A stretch of 64,000 nt of DNA from Verrucomicrobiia bacterium (GTDB taxonomy: Bacteria; Verrucomicrobiota; Verrucomicrobiia; Verrucomicrobiales; DEV007): positions 620,001 to 684,000 of the forward strand of contig JAUIAH010000001.1 in the NCBI GenBank assembly GCA_030425385.1, given 5' to 3'. Of this stretch, positions 35,386 to 43,522 are shown piece by piece. The position numbers and the translations under genes were made by a program. The notes under the pieces are model-generated. The model was not told the origin of the DNA. It worked only from the letters and a program-made list of their open reading frames with translations, and did no database searches. Each line of letters begins with the position of its first letter. Position 1 is the first letter of the stretch.

Positions 35386-36324
35386 ATGGCTATCGTCGAC
35401 GTTCAGAATCTTCATGTTTGGTATGGGAAAACCCATGCCGTCCGTGACTTGTCCTTTCAGATTCCCAAGGGAGAAATCTTTGGCTTCATCGGTCCCAACG
35501 GCGCTGGTAAGACGAGTACTTTCAAAGTGTTAGCCACTCTCTTGAAACCCCATCCTTCCACGGGAGCGGTCACCATCGCCGATGTGGACGTTCAACGAGA
35601 GCCCCATCGTATCCGGCGTCTCATCGGCTATGCCCCCGATTTCTTCGGCGTCTATGATGACCTGACCGTGCGTGAGTATCTCCATTTCTTCGCGGCAGCC
35701 TATCGCTTAGACGCGAAAACGCGGGTTGCGACTGTGCGGGATGTGTTAGCGCTCACCGATCTTAGCGAGAAGATCGATGCGCCGGTGGATGGCCTCTCAC
35801 GCGGCATGAAACAACGCTTGGGCATCGCTCGCTTACTCTTGCATGATCCTCAATTGCTCATCCTTGATGAACCGGCAAGCGGGCTCGATCCGCGCGCCCG
35901 CATCGAGATGCGGGAACTCTTGAAAGAGTTACAGGCGATGGGAAAAACCATCCTTATCTCCAGTCATATTCTCCACGAACTCGCGCAATTGTGCACGCGC
36001 ATTGGGATCCTTGAGGCAGGCGAGTGGGTCGCGGAAGGGTCCTTGGAAGAGATCTTTCAAACGCTGGAACTTCAGCGCGTGGTGCACCTGCAAGTCGCCA
36101 ATGATGATGAGCGGTTGCTAGAGAAGATCCGCGCGCTTCCCGCCGTCGCGAAGGTGGTGGAAGATCCTGATCGCTGGTCCGTTCATGTGAACGAATCCCT
36201 CACCACCATGGAAGACCTGCACGACGCCATCTATCAACAAGGGGCCCGCATTCAAATGTTCCAACCCCAGGCCATGGACATGGAAACCGTCTTTATGAAA
36301 CTCACTGAAGGCAAGAACGCTTGA
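35386..36324 (+). CDS. ABC transporter ATP-binding protein (ABC-2 type)
   Basis: A 312-residue ATPase. Walker A GPNGAGKTST at about 36-45, signature LSRGMKQRLGIARLLL, Walker B LLILDEPASGLDPR and H-loop ISSHILHELAQ. The C-terminal 90 residues (LQRVVHLQVANDDERLLEKI) are the regulatory extension of ABC-2/GldA/CcmA-type exporters. No permease of the usual six-helix kind lies next to it; the only membrane partner is the gene just upstream. The next gene is on the opposite strand 5 bases away, so the operon ends here. Start by MAIVDVQNLHVWYG. Confidence 0.92.
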   Translation: MAIVDVQNLHVWYGKTHAVRDLSFQIPKGEIFGFIGPNGAGKTSTFKVLATLLKPHPSTGAVTIADVDVQREPHRIRRLIGYAPDFFGVYDDLTVREYLHFFAAAYRLDAKTRVATVRDVLALTDLSEKIDAPVDGLSRGMKQRLGIARLLLHDPQLLILDEPASGLDPRARIEMRELLKELQAMGKTILISSHILHELAQLCTRIGILEAGEWVAEGSLEEIFQTLELQRVVHLQVANDDERLLEKIRALPAVAKVVEDPDRWSVHVNESLTTMEDLHDAIYQQGARIQMFQPQAMDMETVFMKLTEGKNA

Positions 36325-36329
36325 GGCGA

Positions 36330-37067
36330 TCACGATTCGGGGGCGTCGGTGCGAAAGTGATAGCGTTTGTCTCGCACTGTGACGTCCGGTGGGCGTTTCG
36401 TCTTCTCGAAGAGATCGTAGCCCTCCTTGAGATTCTGCCAGAACGCCGCCCATTCTTTCTCCTTCGCGTTGAGCTTTGCCAAGCGCTCAGCCTTCATGCG
36501 AAAGGGAAAGCAGTGCACGCGAAAGAAACGTTGACCCTGGCGTAGGGCAGCTTCAGCTAGGGTGTAGATCTCCTCGATCTTGGCGTCCGTCATCGCATAG
36601 CACCCGATGGAGACCCAACTGCCGTGAATCATGAGATAGCTTCCCGTGCGATCATGCGCGCGGTCATAGGCATTTGGATAGCCCAAATTGAAAGACAAAT
36701 GATAGGAACTGCTAGGGTTCATCATGCTCGGTGGCACGAAATAGAATCCCTCTGGTGCCTGGCGATCGCCTTCTTTCAACTTGGGCCCCAATGTTCCCGA
36801 GTAGTTGGCGATGGGATAGGTCTTGAAGAGTTTGAATGGGCCGGCGGCGCTTTCCACCCAGAGCTCCAATTCGCGCGATTCCTTGAAGACCCGCATGTAG
36901 ACGGGCGCGCCGAATCGCAGCCCCTTCGCTTCAAGGGCCTTCTTCAAACCAGGCGTCACGCGGGTGACCACCTCACGCGAACGCGCCGATCGTGGCGGGT
37001 CTTTAGCCTGACAATGCCACACAAGCGCGGCGGCGAGAACTACGAATAAGACCAAGGCGACTTTCAT
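36330..37067 (-). CDS. exported L,D-transpeptidase (ErfK/YkuD-type)
   Basis: A 245-residue protein with a signal peptide/anchor (LVLFVVLAAALVWHCQA, which may include a lipidated Cys) and a YkuD-related domain: VYMRVFKESRELELWV, EGFYFVPPSMMNPSS, then SYLMIHGSWVSIGCYAMTD with the catalytic His and S-x-G-C. The C-terminus is a Lys-rich helix. This resembles the murein L,D-transpeptidase group of YafK. It overlaps the upstream related gene by 4 bases (ATGA). An upstream extension of the frame adds 96 codons without family features. Confidence 0.87.
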   Translation of the reverse strand: MKVALVLFVVLAAALVWHCQAKDPPRSARSREVVTRVTPGLKKALEAKGLRFGAPVYMRVFKESRELELWVESAAGPFKLFKTYPIANYSGTLGPKLKEGDRQAPEGFYFVPPSMMNPSSSYHLSFNLGYPNAYDRAHDRTGSYLMIHGSWVSIGCYAMTDAKIEEIYTLAEAALRQGQRFFRVHCFPFRMKAERLAKLNAKEKEWAAFWQNLKEGYDLFEKTKRPPDVTVRDKRYHFRTDAPES

Positions 37068-38329
37068 CGCTGGATCAAGGTCTGGACTTCTAGCGGAGTG
37101 ACGTGCTTCCGCTGAGCATCGAGCACGATGAGCACCAGCCAACCGGGTGTGCCACCAGCGCGCTTGAGCGCGTCTACGAGTCGAGCTTGTTCGCTGATCA
37201 GGCGCTGGCCATTTCCGGAGTCCCACGTTTCCAAGGCAGTGAGGCATCCGTGAGAGGGTGTGTTGGGATAGAAGGGGTGCTCGCGCCAATGGTGAGGATC
37301 TTTCGTGGTGCCGTGGGCAATGATCTCGAAACGCCCAGCCTGGCCGGCCCACCACGCTTCATAGATTGGCCAGTAGCCGTGCCAGGATTCGGGTAGCAAC
37401 GCGCGATAGCGCTCGGATGTCCAGGTCTTGTCATATTCCCCAGGCAATCCTAAGACGATTGTAGGGGTCGGCCCGATGGCCGCGATACGTGAGCGTCCAA
37501 AGGAGCGGACTTCGAAGATGCCTTGAGGTGAATTGCCATTGGTGATGGTGCCAGGAAGATCGTTGACGGCTCGGGCGAGCTGCGCGACCGAGAGGATCTT
37601 GTGGTGAGTGTCTCTAACAAAGGTGCCGTCCGGCTTGCGGACGACGGCTCGCCCCTGATACGCACGATCAAGCCGCTGGAAGGAATAGATGACCGGGCGA
37701 TGGTCAAAAGGTGCGTCTAACAGATCTCGTAGTGGCGGGCGTTCAGACAAGACGTCGCGGAGCGGTTGTTGTAGGGCCGCGTGGAGCGCTTCGAATCGCG
37801 GCTCCTGTGGCCATTCGGGAAAGCGGCGAGTGAGGATGGCCGAGAGGGCATGGCGGACGGCGTGGGCGTGATCCGCCTCTCGTAGGAGCCAGGACGCCGC
37901 CATGCAGAAGCGCCGGGGATCCGTTTCGCGATTGACCGCCGTCGTCATCTCGGCCGAGAACTGCGTGGGATACACGGCGTGAATGGTTTCGAATAGCAGG
38001 CGGCGAGTGTCATCGGGAAACTCATCTAGCTCTAACAAACGCTTGAGTGGAGCCACGCCATCAGGCTCTTGATAGGCCGTCCATTTCATCAGGTTGAGGA
38101 CGCGTCGCCACTGCTTGGCATGCGCCGTATCCGTGGGCAGCTGCAGCCCTTGGGTGATCTCGGCGATGGCCGCTTGGCGAGCAGCCGTGCGGTTCACGTC
38201 GCGCGTTCTTGGGAAGATGATAGGATTTGAGGCTTCTTGCAGAGGAGGGGAAATTACCTGCGCCAAGAGCGCGAGCAGCAGAAGGGCGAGGAGGACACCC
38301 GAGCCTGTCTTGAGAAGGTCGGCATTCAT
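37064..38329 (-). CDS. L,D-transpeptidase-like protein with helical N-terminal half
   Basis: A 421-residue exported protein with an N-terminal membrane segment (GVLLALLLLALLAQVI). Residues 40-200 are helical and HEAT-like; the C-terminal half has a short YkuD-like block with FEIIAHGTTKD and TPSHGCLTALETWD, the His and S-H-G-C of L,D-transpeptidases. Other parts of the YkuD fold are diverged, so the activity is uncertain. Co-translated with the L,D-transpeptidase downstream, forming a tandem pair. Confidence 0.75.
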   Translation of the reverse strand: MNADLLKTGSGVLLALLLLALLAQVISPPLQEASNPIIFPRTRDVNRTAARQAAIAEITQGLQLPTDTAHAKQWRRVLNLMKWTAYQEPDGVAPLKRLLELDEFPDDTRRLLFETIHAVYPTQFSAEMTTAVNRETDPRRFCMAASWLLREADHAHAVRHALSAILTRRFPEWPQEPRFEALHAALQQPLRDVLSERPPLRDLLDAPFDHRPVIYSFQRLDRAYQGRAVVRKPDGTFVRDTHHKILSVAQLARAVNDLPGTITNGNSPQGIFEVRSFGRSRIAAIGPTPTIVLGLPGEYDKTWTSERYRALLPESWHGYWPIYEAWWAGQAGRFEIIAHGTTKDPHHWREHPFYPNTPSHGCLTALETWDSGNGQRLISEQARLVDALKRAGGTPGWLVLIVLDAQRKHVTPLEVQTLIQR

Positions 38330-38352
38330 GTGTGAATGTGATGAGCGGAACG

Positions 38353-39393
38353 CTATTCTTGGATGCGATCAACCGCTCGCGACGCCGCGGCTCGTAGGTT
38401 CTCATCCAGGCTCGCGTCCAATGAAAGGCTACGGATCCGGTCTTCATTGCGATGAGAGGGATTCCAAAGTTCGACTAGCAGAATCTTGGCCGCCGTGCTG
38501 AGATCGGGGAAATCATCCGCATAGAGCGCACGTGCATCGGTCACTTCAAGGAGCCCCAGGAGCTTGGGCGCGATCGGTAAAAGGGCATCCTCACGGCTAG
38601 AGAGTGCTTGGCGACACAAGGGGAGGCGCTGGTCGGGATCGTGCTTGGCCCATTCATAAATGGCGGTGAAGCGGATCGAGGGCGTGGGGGCCTTGATCGC
38701 CAATCGGCGCAAGGCGGCGAGACCAGCCGTTTGATCCGTGTCACGGCCGGAAAGAGCTTTCACCGCCGCTTGGATGAGGGAACGCTGGCGCAGGGCTTCG
38801 TAGCGCGGTCCGAGTGATAGTCCTGACAATGCGTCAAGCGCTGCTTTGCCCCCGATCTGGCCCAGAGCGCGTATCGCGCTTTCACGAATGCCCGGCTCCT
38901 GAATGCCGCGCGCGATGGAGCCAATGGCAGCCACGGCTTTCTGATCTTGTCTGCGGCCGAGAGTGACCATGATTTGACCCTTCAAGGCGTTCTCCACGAT
39001 CGGAAGCGCGTCACGTAACGTAGGATTGATGTCAGGAGACATCTTCTCTTGCAAGGCGAGGCAGGCTTCGCCGGAGAGGCGCTGGTCGCGGATGACGGAA
39101 AGGAGGGTATTGATCCCGTCGCGCCCAGCCACGTAACGAAGCCCGCGGCAGGCGAGAATCTTGGCATCCATCGAGGAGTCCCGAGCGATGAGGAGATTGA
39201 TCAATGCCCGCTCGGCATCATCACGTTCCCGTTGCAATGGATTTCGAATCTTCTCATCCATCGCATCCCAGGCCGAGCGGTCGCGCCCGAACTCGTAGCG
39301 TTGGAGCCTGACAAAGTCGCTTTGAGAAACGGCGACAGATGGCCAGGCGAGCAATGCCATGGCAAAGAGGTGAGGCAAACGAGGTGGCTTCAT
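38353..39393 (-). CDS. exported HEAT-repeat protein
   Basis: A 346-residue protein with a signal peptide (LPHLFAMALLAWPSVAVSQS) followed by HEAT/armadillo-type helical repeats, for example ALINLLIARDSSMDAKILAC, GIRESAIRALGQIGGKAALD and DENLRAAASRAVDRI at the end. These form protein-binding solenoids. No catalytic motif. It lies 23 bases upstream of the L,D-transpeptidase pair on the same strand and 15 bases downstream of the Gfo/Idh/MocA gene, so it is likely in the same transcript. Confidence 0.8.
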   Translation of the reverse strand: MKPPRLPHLFAMALLAWPSVAVSQSDFVRLQRYEFGRDRSAWDAMDEKIRNPLQRERDDAERALINLLIARDSSMDAKILACRGLRYVAGRDGINTLLSVIRDQRLSGEACLALQEKMSPDINPTLRDALPIVENALKGQIMVTLGRRQDQKAVAAIGSIARGIQEPGIRESAIRALGQIGGKAALDALSGLSLGPRYEALRQRSLIQAAVKALSGRDTDQTAGLAALRRLAIKAPTPSIRFTAIYEWAKHDPDQRLPLCRQALSSREDALLPIAPKLLGLLEVTDARALYADDFPDLSTAAKILLVELWNPSHRNEDRIRSLSLDASLDENLRAAASRAVDRIQE

Positions 39394-39408
39394 GAGTTCA
39401 TCAGTCCA

Positions 39409-40698
39409 TCAGTCGGTGAGCATCCAAGGGTACCGGTAGGCGGGCTCTAACCATTCGGCGAGATTGGGATCTTCTTTGACCTGTTCTTTCTCCGGGATCC
39501 AGGACACCTCGCGTCCCCCTAACAAGGATAACATGCCGAGATGACCGATCGAGCTGGCCCGTTGCGCACTCTCACAGGTGCTGATGGGCGAGCGGCGTGT
39601 CCTGACAGCCGCGAAGAAATCCTCCCAGTGATCCCGACCATGCGCCGAGAACCGTGCCACTGCCCAGTCGTCCACCCCTTCTGTTTGCAGGAGGCTCGGA
39701 GAGCTGGCCCGCAATTGAGTGGGACTGACATAAAGCCATCCATCATCCCCGTGCCAACGAATGCCGGGTGCGAGTGAACTGCTCGCACGCAAGACCATGT
39801 CATTGGCGAAGGTCGCTTCCACCGTGTAGTTCGTCGGCACATTGTAGAGGGGATGGTCGGCGAAGGTGCCGCTCGCTTGGATCTGCCTGGGCCCGCCGCT
39901 CTCCAGACCGAGAGACCAGAGGGCGATGTCGCCATAAAGGCTGATCCATGAAAGGAGATGGCCGCCACCAAAGGAGCGATGCCAGCGCCAGTTCTGATGC
40001 ACTCGCCCCGGGTGGTAGGGCACCCATGCCGCAGGCCCTAGCCACATTTCGTAATCCAATCCCAACGCATCAAGGAAGAATCCGCGCTTGGAATCACCCG
40101 TGAGATCCAGATACCCCCCATACGTCCCAATTTCTACCGTCCGCGTCACGCCCAAGCGCCCGCTTGCCACCAGGCTGCAAGCGCGCTGGAAAAGCGGATG
40201 GGAACGCAAATGATTCCCCGTTTGCCAGACGCGGCCATTGCGGGCCACCGCATGGCAGAGCGCGCGGCCTTCCACCACCGAATGTGCAAGAGGCGTTTCA
40301 CCGTAGACATCAAGACCGGCCTCTAGGCAGGCGATCCCAATCAAGGCATGCCAGTGGTTTGGCACCGCGATGACCGCGACATCGACGCCTCCCGCAGCGA
40401 GCAATTCTCGGAAATCACCGTAGATCTTCGCCGCCTGATCGCCGTATTGCTGGTCCACACGTAGCTTCGCCGTCTGGCGATGCCGCTCATCCACATCGGC
40501 AATGGCCACGATCCGCACATCGGGGCGCTCCAGGAGCGTATTCAGGTGGGTCATCCCCCGCTCTCCAACGCCGATCAAAGCCACCTGCAGGCGGTCAAGG
40601 GCACTCACCGCGCGGACCGGCGGGATTCCCGCCCAGGCCAGCCCAGCATAGGTGGCCCCGCGTAAGAGTTGACGTCGTGTGAGAGAATCCGAGCGCAT
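39409..40698 (-). CDS. Tat-exported Gfo/Idh/MocA family oxidoreductase
   Basis: A 429-residue protein. The N-terminus SLTRRQLLRGATYAGLAWAG has the twin Arg of a Tat signal, which exports folded, cofactor-loaded proteins. The NAD(P)-binding Rossmann domain follows with VALIGVGERGMTHL and VRIVAIADVDERHR, then VAVIAVPNHWHALI and the C-terminal beta-sheet domain (GGGHLLSWISLYGDI). This group acts on sugars or sugar derivatives in the periplasm and is frequent in Verrucomicrobia and Planctomycetes. The usual E-K-P motif appears as GETPLAHS, so the catalytic Lys is replaced by Thr. The open frame extends 75 codons upstream, but the Tat signal fixes the start. Confidence 0.93.
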   Translation of the reverse strand: MRSDSLTRRQLLRGATYAGLAWAGIPPVRAVSALDRLQVALIGVGERGMTHLNTLLERPDVRIVAIADVDERHRQTAKLRVDQQYGDQAAKIYGDFRELLAAGGVDVAVIAVPNHWHALIGIACLEAGLDVYGETPLAHSVVEGRALCHAVARNGRVWQTGNHLRSHPLFQRACSLVASGRLGVTRTVEIGTYGGYLDLTGDSKRGFFLDALGLDYEMWLGPAAWVPYHPGRVHQNWRWHRSFGGGHLLSWISLYGDIALWSLGLESGGPRQIQASGTFADHPLYNVPTNYTVEATFANDMVLRASSSLAPGIRWHGDDGWLYVSPTQLRASSPSLLQTEGVDDWAVARFSAHGRDHWEDFFAAVRTRRSPISTCESAQRASSIGHLGMLSLLGGREVSWIPEKEQVKEDPNLAEWLEPAYRYPWMLTD

Positions 40699-41076
40699 GA
40701 TATCTGTGAGGCCTGAACCATGGGCGATGCTCGGAGGCATTTCAAGAGCGCCTCCTGCCTTGAACGCGAGAGGGCGACTCGACACCCTCAATTTGGAAAG
40801 GAAAGAGCCGCCTCCGGTGCGATGGGCACCTGCGAGACGGCTCAGGAGGGATGTGCTTGGATGTGCCCAAAGATAAAGCGTGGATCGCTTTGTTTGCCAA
40901 GAGAAATTTAAAGTTTCACGCACTTTTCTTTAGGGGAAACTCGGAGAGCCTCCAATTCGACACGAAAGTGAAGAGTTGTTCGCGGATTTGTTGGAGCAGT
41001 TCGAAATGGGCAGCCCTAGGAAGCCTGCGCGCGAGTTTGCATTGCTATCAAGACAAGAGCTGGCGATGCTCCTCTC
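40699..41076. other. 378-base intergenic region between divergent genes
   Basis: It separates the Gfo/Idh/MocA gene (minus) from an unknown exported protein gene (plus) and should contain promoters for both. A nested hairpin is at 40805-40843 and an A/T-rich stretch (AGAAATTTAAAGTTTCACGC) at about 40910. Plus-strand frames across it have no protein-like features. Confidence 0.5.
40805..40843. promoter_or_regulatory. nested inverted repeat in a 5' region
   Basis: Outer arms GAGCCG (40805-40810) and CGGCTC (40838-40843) enclose a hairpin GGTGC-GATGG-GCACC (40816-40830). It lies 107-145 bases before the Gfo/Idh/MocA start on the minus strand. It could be an RNA structure in that leader or a protein-binding site. 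I could not match it to a riboswitch class. Confidence 0.3.
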
Positions 41077-41958
41077 ATGAACCGTCGTCAACTTGCCGCT
41101 ATTGGATTGGGTTTGCTCGGGTATGCGTTGCCGTCAGGGGGCACCGAGGAGCACGTGCTGACCGTCTACCAGGCCCTGGCGACATCTCCAGAGATCGCGA
41201 TCCAACCCGTGAGCTACCTCACTCGATTCGGCGCCGAGGAGGAAACGACCCTTCAGGCCCTGAGCTGGCCCTCCGCGCTGACGAATCCAGAAGGCGATCA
41301 AGCCGTCCCAACCGATCTCAACTGGGCCAGCATTCTCGGGGTCACCTTTGTGCTGGAGTACCGGGACATGGGCTGGCGTTTGGACATGGATCTCACTCAG
41401 ATGAAGGCCATTCCCCCCTTCGCCAAGGAACGCCTCGCCATGGATTGGGGCAGGGCGGAGGTCTTGGAACGCCTTCTGAACGCTGCGGAACGCAATTTGC
41501 AGTCCGTAGGGCTGTTTGACTGCCCGGTAAATGTCATTGGGGAGAAAGCCCACCATGATTTGAAAGCGTTCAAGCCGCCCCTGGTGCTCAACCCGATCGC
41601 GGACGCCTGGGGCCCATGGACCTTCAAAGCCTTGCGAAGGACCTATCCCGACGGAGACTTGCACGCGCTCGCGGCAAAGAGCCTCCTCGACGAGGACGCC
41701 CTTCACACCATCTTCCTCATTCTCTGCGGCGAAACGCACACAGAAGAGGCGGAGAAAGAGAAAGCCCAGTTGGTGGGGCAACTCCTCGGTCGTCTGGGAG
41801 ATGCTCGCTTCGCCGCCGTGCTGAAGGAGGCCGAAACGCAGGTGCAGGAGGAAATTCTCGCCACCCTAAAAGGCGCGCCGGCGCCGGGGCGGGGGGAGGA
41901 CGGAGGCAGCCTGCGGGTTTGGTTTCCGAGAACGTTCGGGATTGAGATCAAACGGTGA
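41077..41958 (+). CDS. hypothetical exported protein
   Basis: A 293-residue protein of unknown family. The start NRRQLAAIGLGLLGYALPSG has twin Arg followed by a short hydrophobic stretch, suggesting a Tat or Sec signal. The remainder is a mixed alpha/beta sequence with VPTDLNWASILGVTFVLEYR and a helical C-terminal half (KEKAQLVGQLLGRLGDARFA). Its last 93 bases overlap, tail to tail, the O-antigen-ligase-like gene on the other strand. Confidence 0.65.
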   Translation: MNRRQLAAIGLGLLGYALPSGGTEEHVLTVYQALATSPEIAIQPVSYLTRFGAEEETTLQALSWPSALTNPEGDQAVPTDLNWASILGVTFVLEYRDMGWRLDMDLTQMKAIPPFAKERLAMDWGRAEVLERLLNAAERNLQSVGLFDCPVNVIGEKAHHDLKAFKPPLVLNPIADAWGPWTFKALRRTYPDGDLHALAAKSLLDEDALHTIFLILCGETHTEEAEKEKAQLVGQLLGRLGDARFAAVLKEAETQVQEEILATLKGAPAPGRGEDGGSLRVWFPRTFGIEIKR

Positions 41959-43275
41959 CTCCACCGGAGATGCCACCACAGGCGCACTCGGTAATCGCCG
42001 CGCCCGGTAGCACTGGGCCGTCACCCGACCCATGGCGGCACTCGGATCCCGAGGGGTCACTCGCTGACGCGTCCGAGCGCTCAATGATCCTGATCCCATG
42101 GCGGTCGCCCACACAAGGGTGCACATCACCCCGACCACAGGATACTCAAATGGCGCCGACCAGAAGCCCAGCCACGCCACACCAGCACATCCAGCCAACG
42201 ACCACCAAGCCAGAACAGGGCGTGGGAGAGTCGTGCCTCGGCGAAGGCTATTGAAGCCGTAAGCCACCAGCGTCATGCCCAACAGTACAGTGCCAAGATA
42301 CCCATAGTTCAGGAGAAAACGCTGGGGCTCCGCTGGCGAGCGAACTCCTGGCGCTGCTTGGCCAAACCATGGGTGGGCCTGCACCAGGTGCCAAAGCCCC
42401 GTAGGATTCTGTGAAGGAGAGGGAGAAGGCGCACCGCGCGAAGCCACATAGGCGCTGGCAAGGCTGAGCCCCGTGGCCACGGCTCCTATGAAGATCGCAT
42501 TCCCGTGCCGACGACCGAGCTGCTTCAAATGACGGCGAATCAGAAATCCCGTGCCCACCGCAAAGAATCCAGCCGCCGCCATGGCCGTGGTAGGCGTCGC
42601 CAGCAGCGGCAACGATAGGGGCACCAAAGCCAAGCCATAAAACGCGGCCAGCGAGGAGCCTTCCTCCAACGCTCCAATGATCATCCCGATGCCCAGTGCC
42701 AAAAGCAGGATCGCTATCGCCGCGAGATCCGCTTGCTGTCCCAAAACCTGAAGAACAAATCCCAGTGAGAACGCTCCCGTCTCGGGAGTCACCTGAGAAA
42801 AGACACGAGCCAAACACGCCACCACCACAAACCCAATGCCCAGCACCCAAGCATCCAGCAACACCCGGTGATAAGTCGCCCTATCCCGGATCGTGAGATG
42901 CAACGCAATCGCAAACGCCGCCAACCCACCCACCGAACTCAGCGCACTCAGGCCCGCCAGCCCCTCATGCGGCACCCGAAAGAGCACGCCCACCAGGAAG
43001 AAGGCTATCAGCGGAAACAGCGGCCACAGCCGTCTCCAATCAGGAGCGCGAGAGCCCGACCCAAAGTGCGCCACCGCAAGGAACCCGAACGCCAAGGCAG
43101 TCACCGCCAAAGGCGCGCTCCGCGATTCCAAAGCCTCCGCCACCATGGCAAGCAGCAGAACCCCCAAAGCCCCCAACACCGGCACCAGACGAGCCATCTC
43201 CCCAGACCCCGGCAACGACCGGTTCACCTGGCCACTCTGCCACGACTGCACCAGGCGCTGTTCGGAATCACTCAT
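41866..43275 (-). CDS. polytopic membrane protein, O-antigen ligase/polymerase-like
   Basis: A 469-residue protein with about ten hydrophobic segments (for example LVPVLGALGVLLLAMVAEAL, DAWVLGIGFVVVACLARVFS, LAAFYGLALVPLSLPLLATP) and a periplasmic-type loop near 300 containing GLWHLVQAHPWFGQAAPGV. That loop with its H-P-x-x-G resembles the Wzy/WaaL 'HPxxG' loop, so it may polymerise or ligate surface polysaccharides. The C-terminal 80 residues are basic and low-complexity and overlap the convergent gene. Similarity is limited, so the call is tentative. Confidence 0.68.
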   Translation of the reverse strand: MSDSEQRLVQSWQSGQVNRSLPGSGEMARLVPVLGALGVLLLAMVAEALESRSAPLAVTALAFGFLAVAHFGSGSRAPDWRRLWPLFPLIAFFLVGVLFRVPHEGLAGLSALSSVGGLAAFAIALHLTIRDRATYHRVLLDAWVLGIGFVVVACLARVFSQVTPETGAFSLGFVLQVLGQQADLAAIAILLLALGIGMIIGALEEGSSLAAFYGLALVPLSLPLLATPTTAMAAAGFFAVGTGFLIRRHLKQLGRRHGNAIFIGAVATGLSLASAYVASRGAPSPSPSQNPTGLWHLVQAHPWFGQAAPGVRSPAEPQRFLLNYGYLGTVLLGMTLVAYGFNSLRRGTTLPRPVLAWWSLAGCAGVAWLGFWSAPFEYPVVGVMCTLVWATAMGSGSLSARTRQRVTPRDPSAAMGRVTAQCYRARRLPSAPVVASPVESPFDLNPERSRKPNPQAASVLPPPRRRRAF

Positions 43276-43522
43276 GGGAACAAGGAAATATCCTCAAAGA
43301 AATGGTATTTATTAAAATTCCACATCCGTCAACAAAGAGTTTCCAAGCCCACTGATACCAAAGCCCCCAAAGCATCGCCCCCGGGCACCCAACTCTCCAG
43401 CTGCGCTCTGCCGCTCCCGACAAAGAATGCCAATCTCCCCAACTCCGAGCGGTATTTGAAGAATGTGCAGAAATAGTGAAACGCCGTGGCCCATCTTTTC
43501 GAAGAGGAGAGTGAAAGCCCCT

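Noticed and set aside
40851-41519. 222-codon plus-strand frame ahead of and overlapping the gene at 41077
   Set aside because: Low-complexity, Arg/Ser-rich, out of frame with the better gene at 41077.
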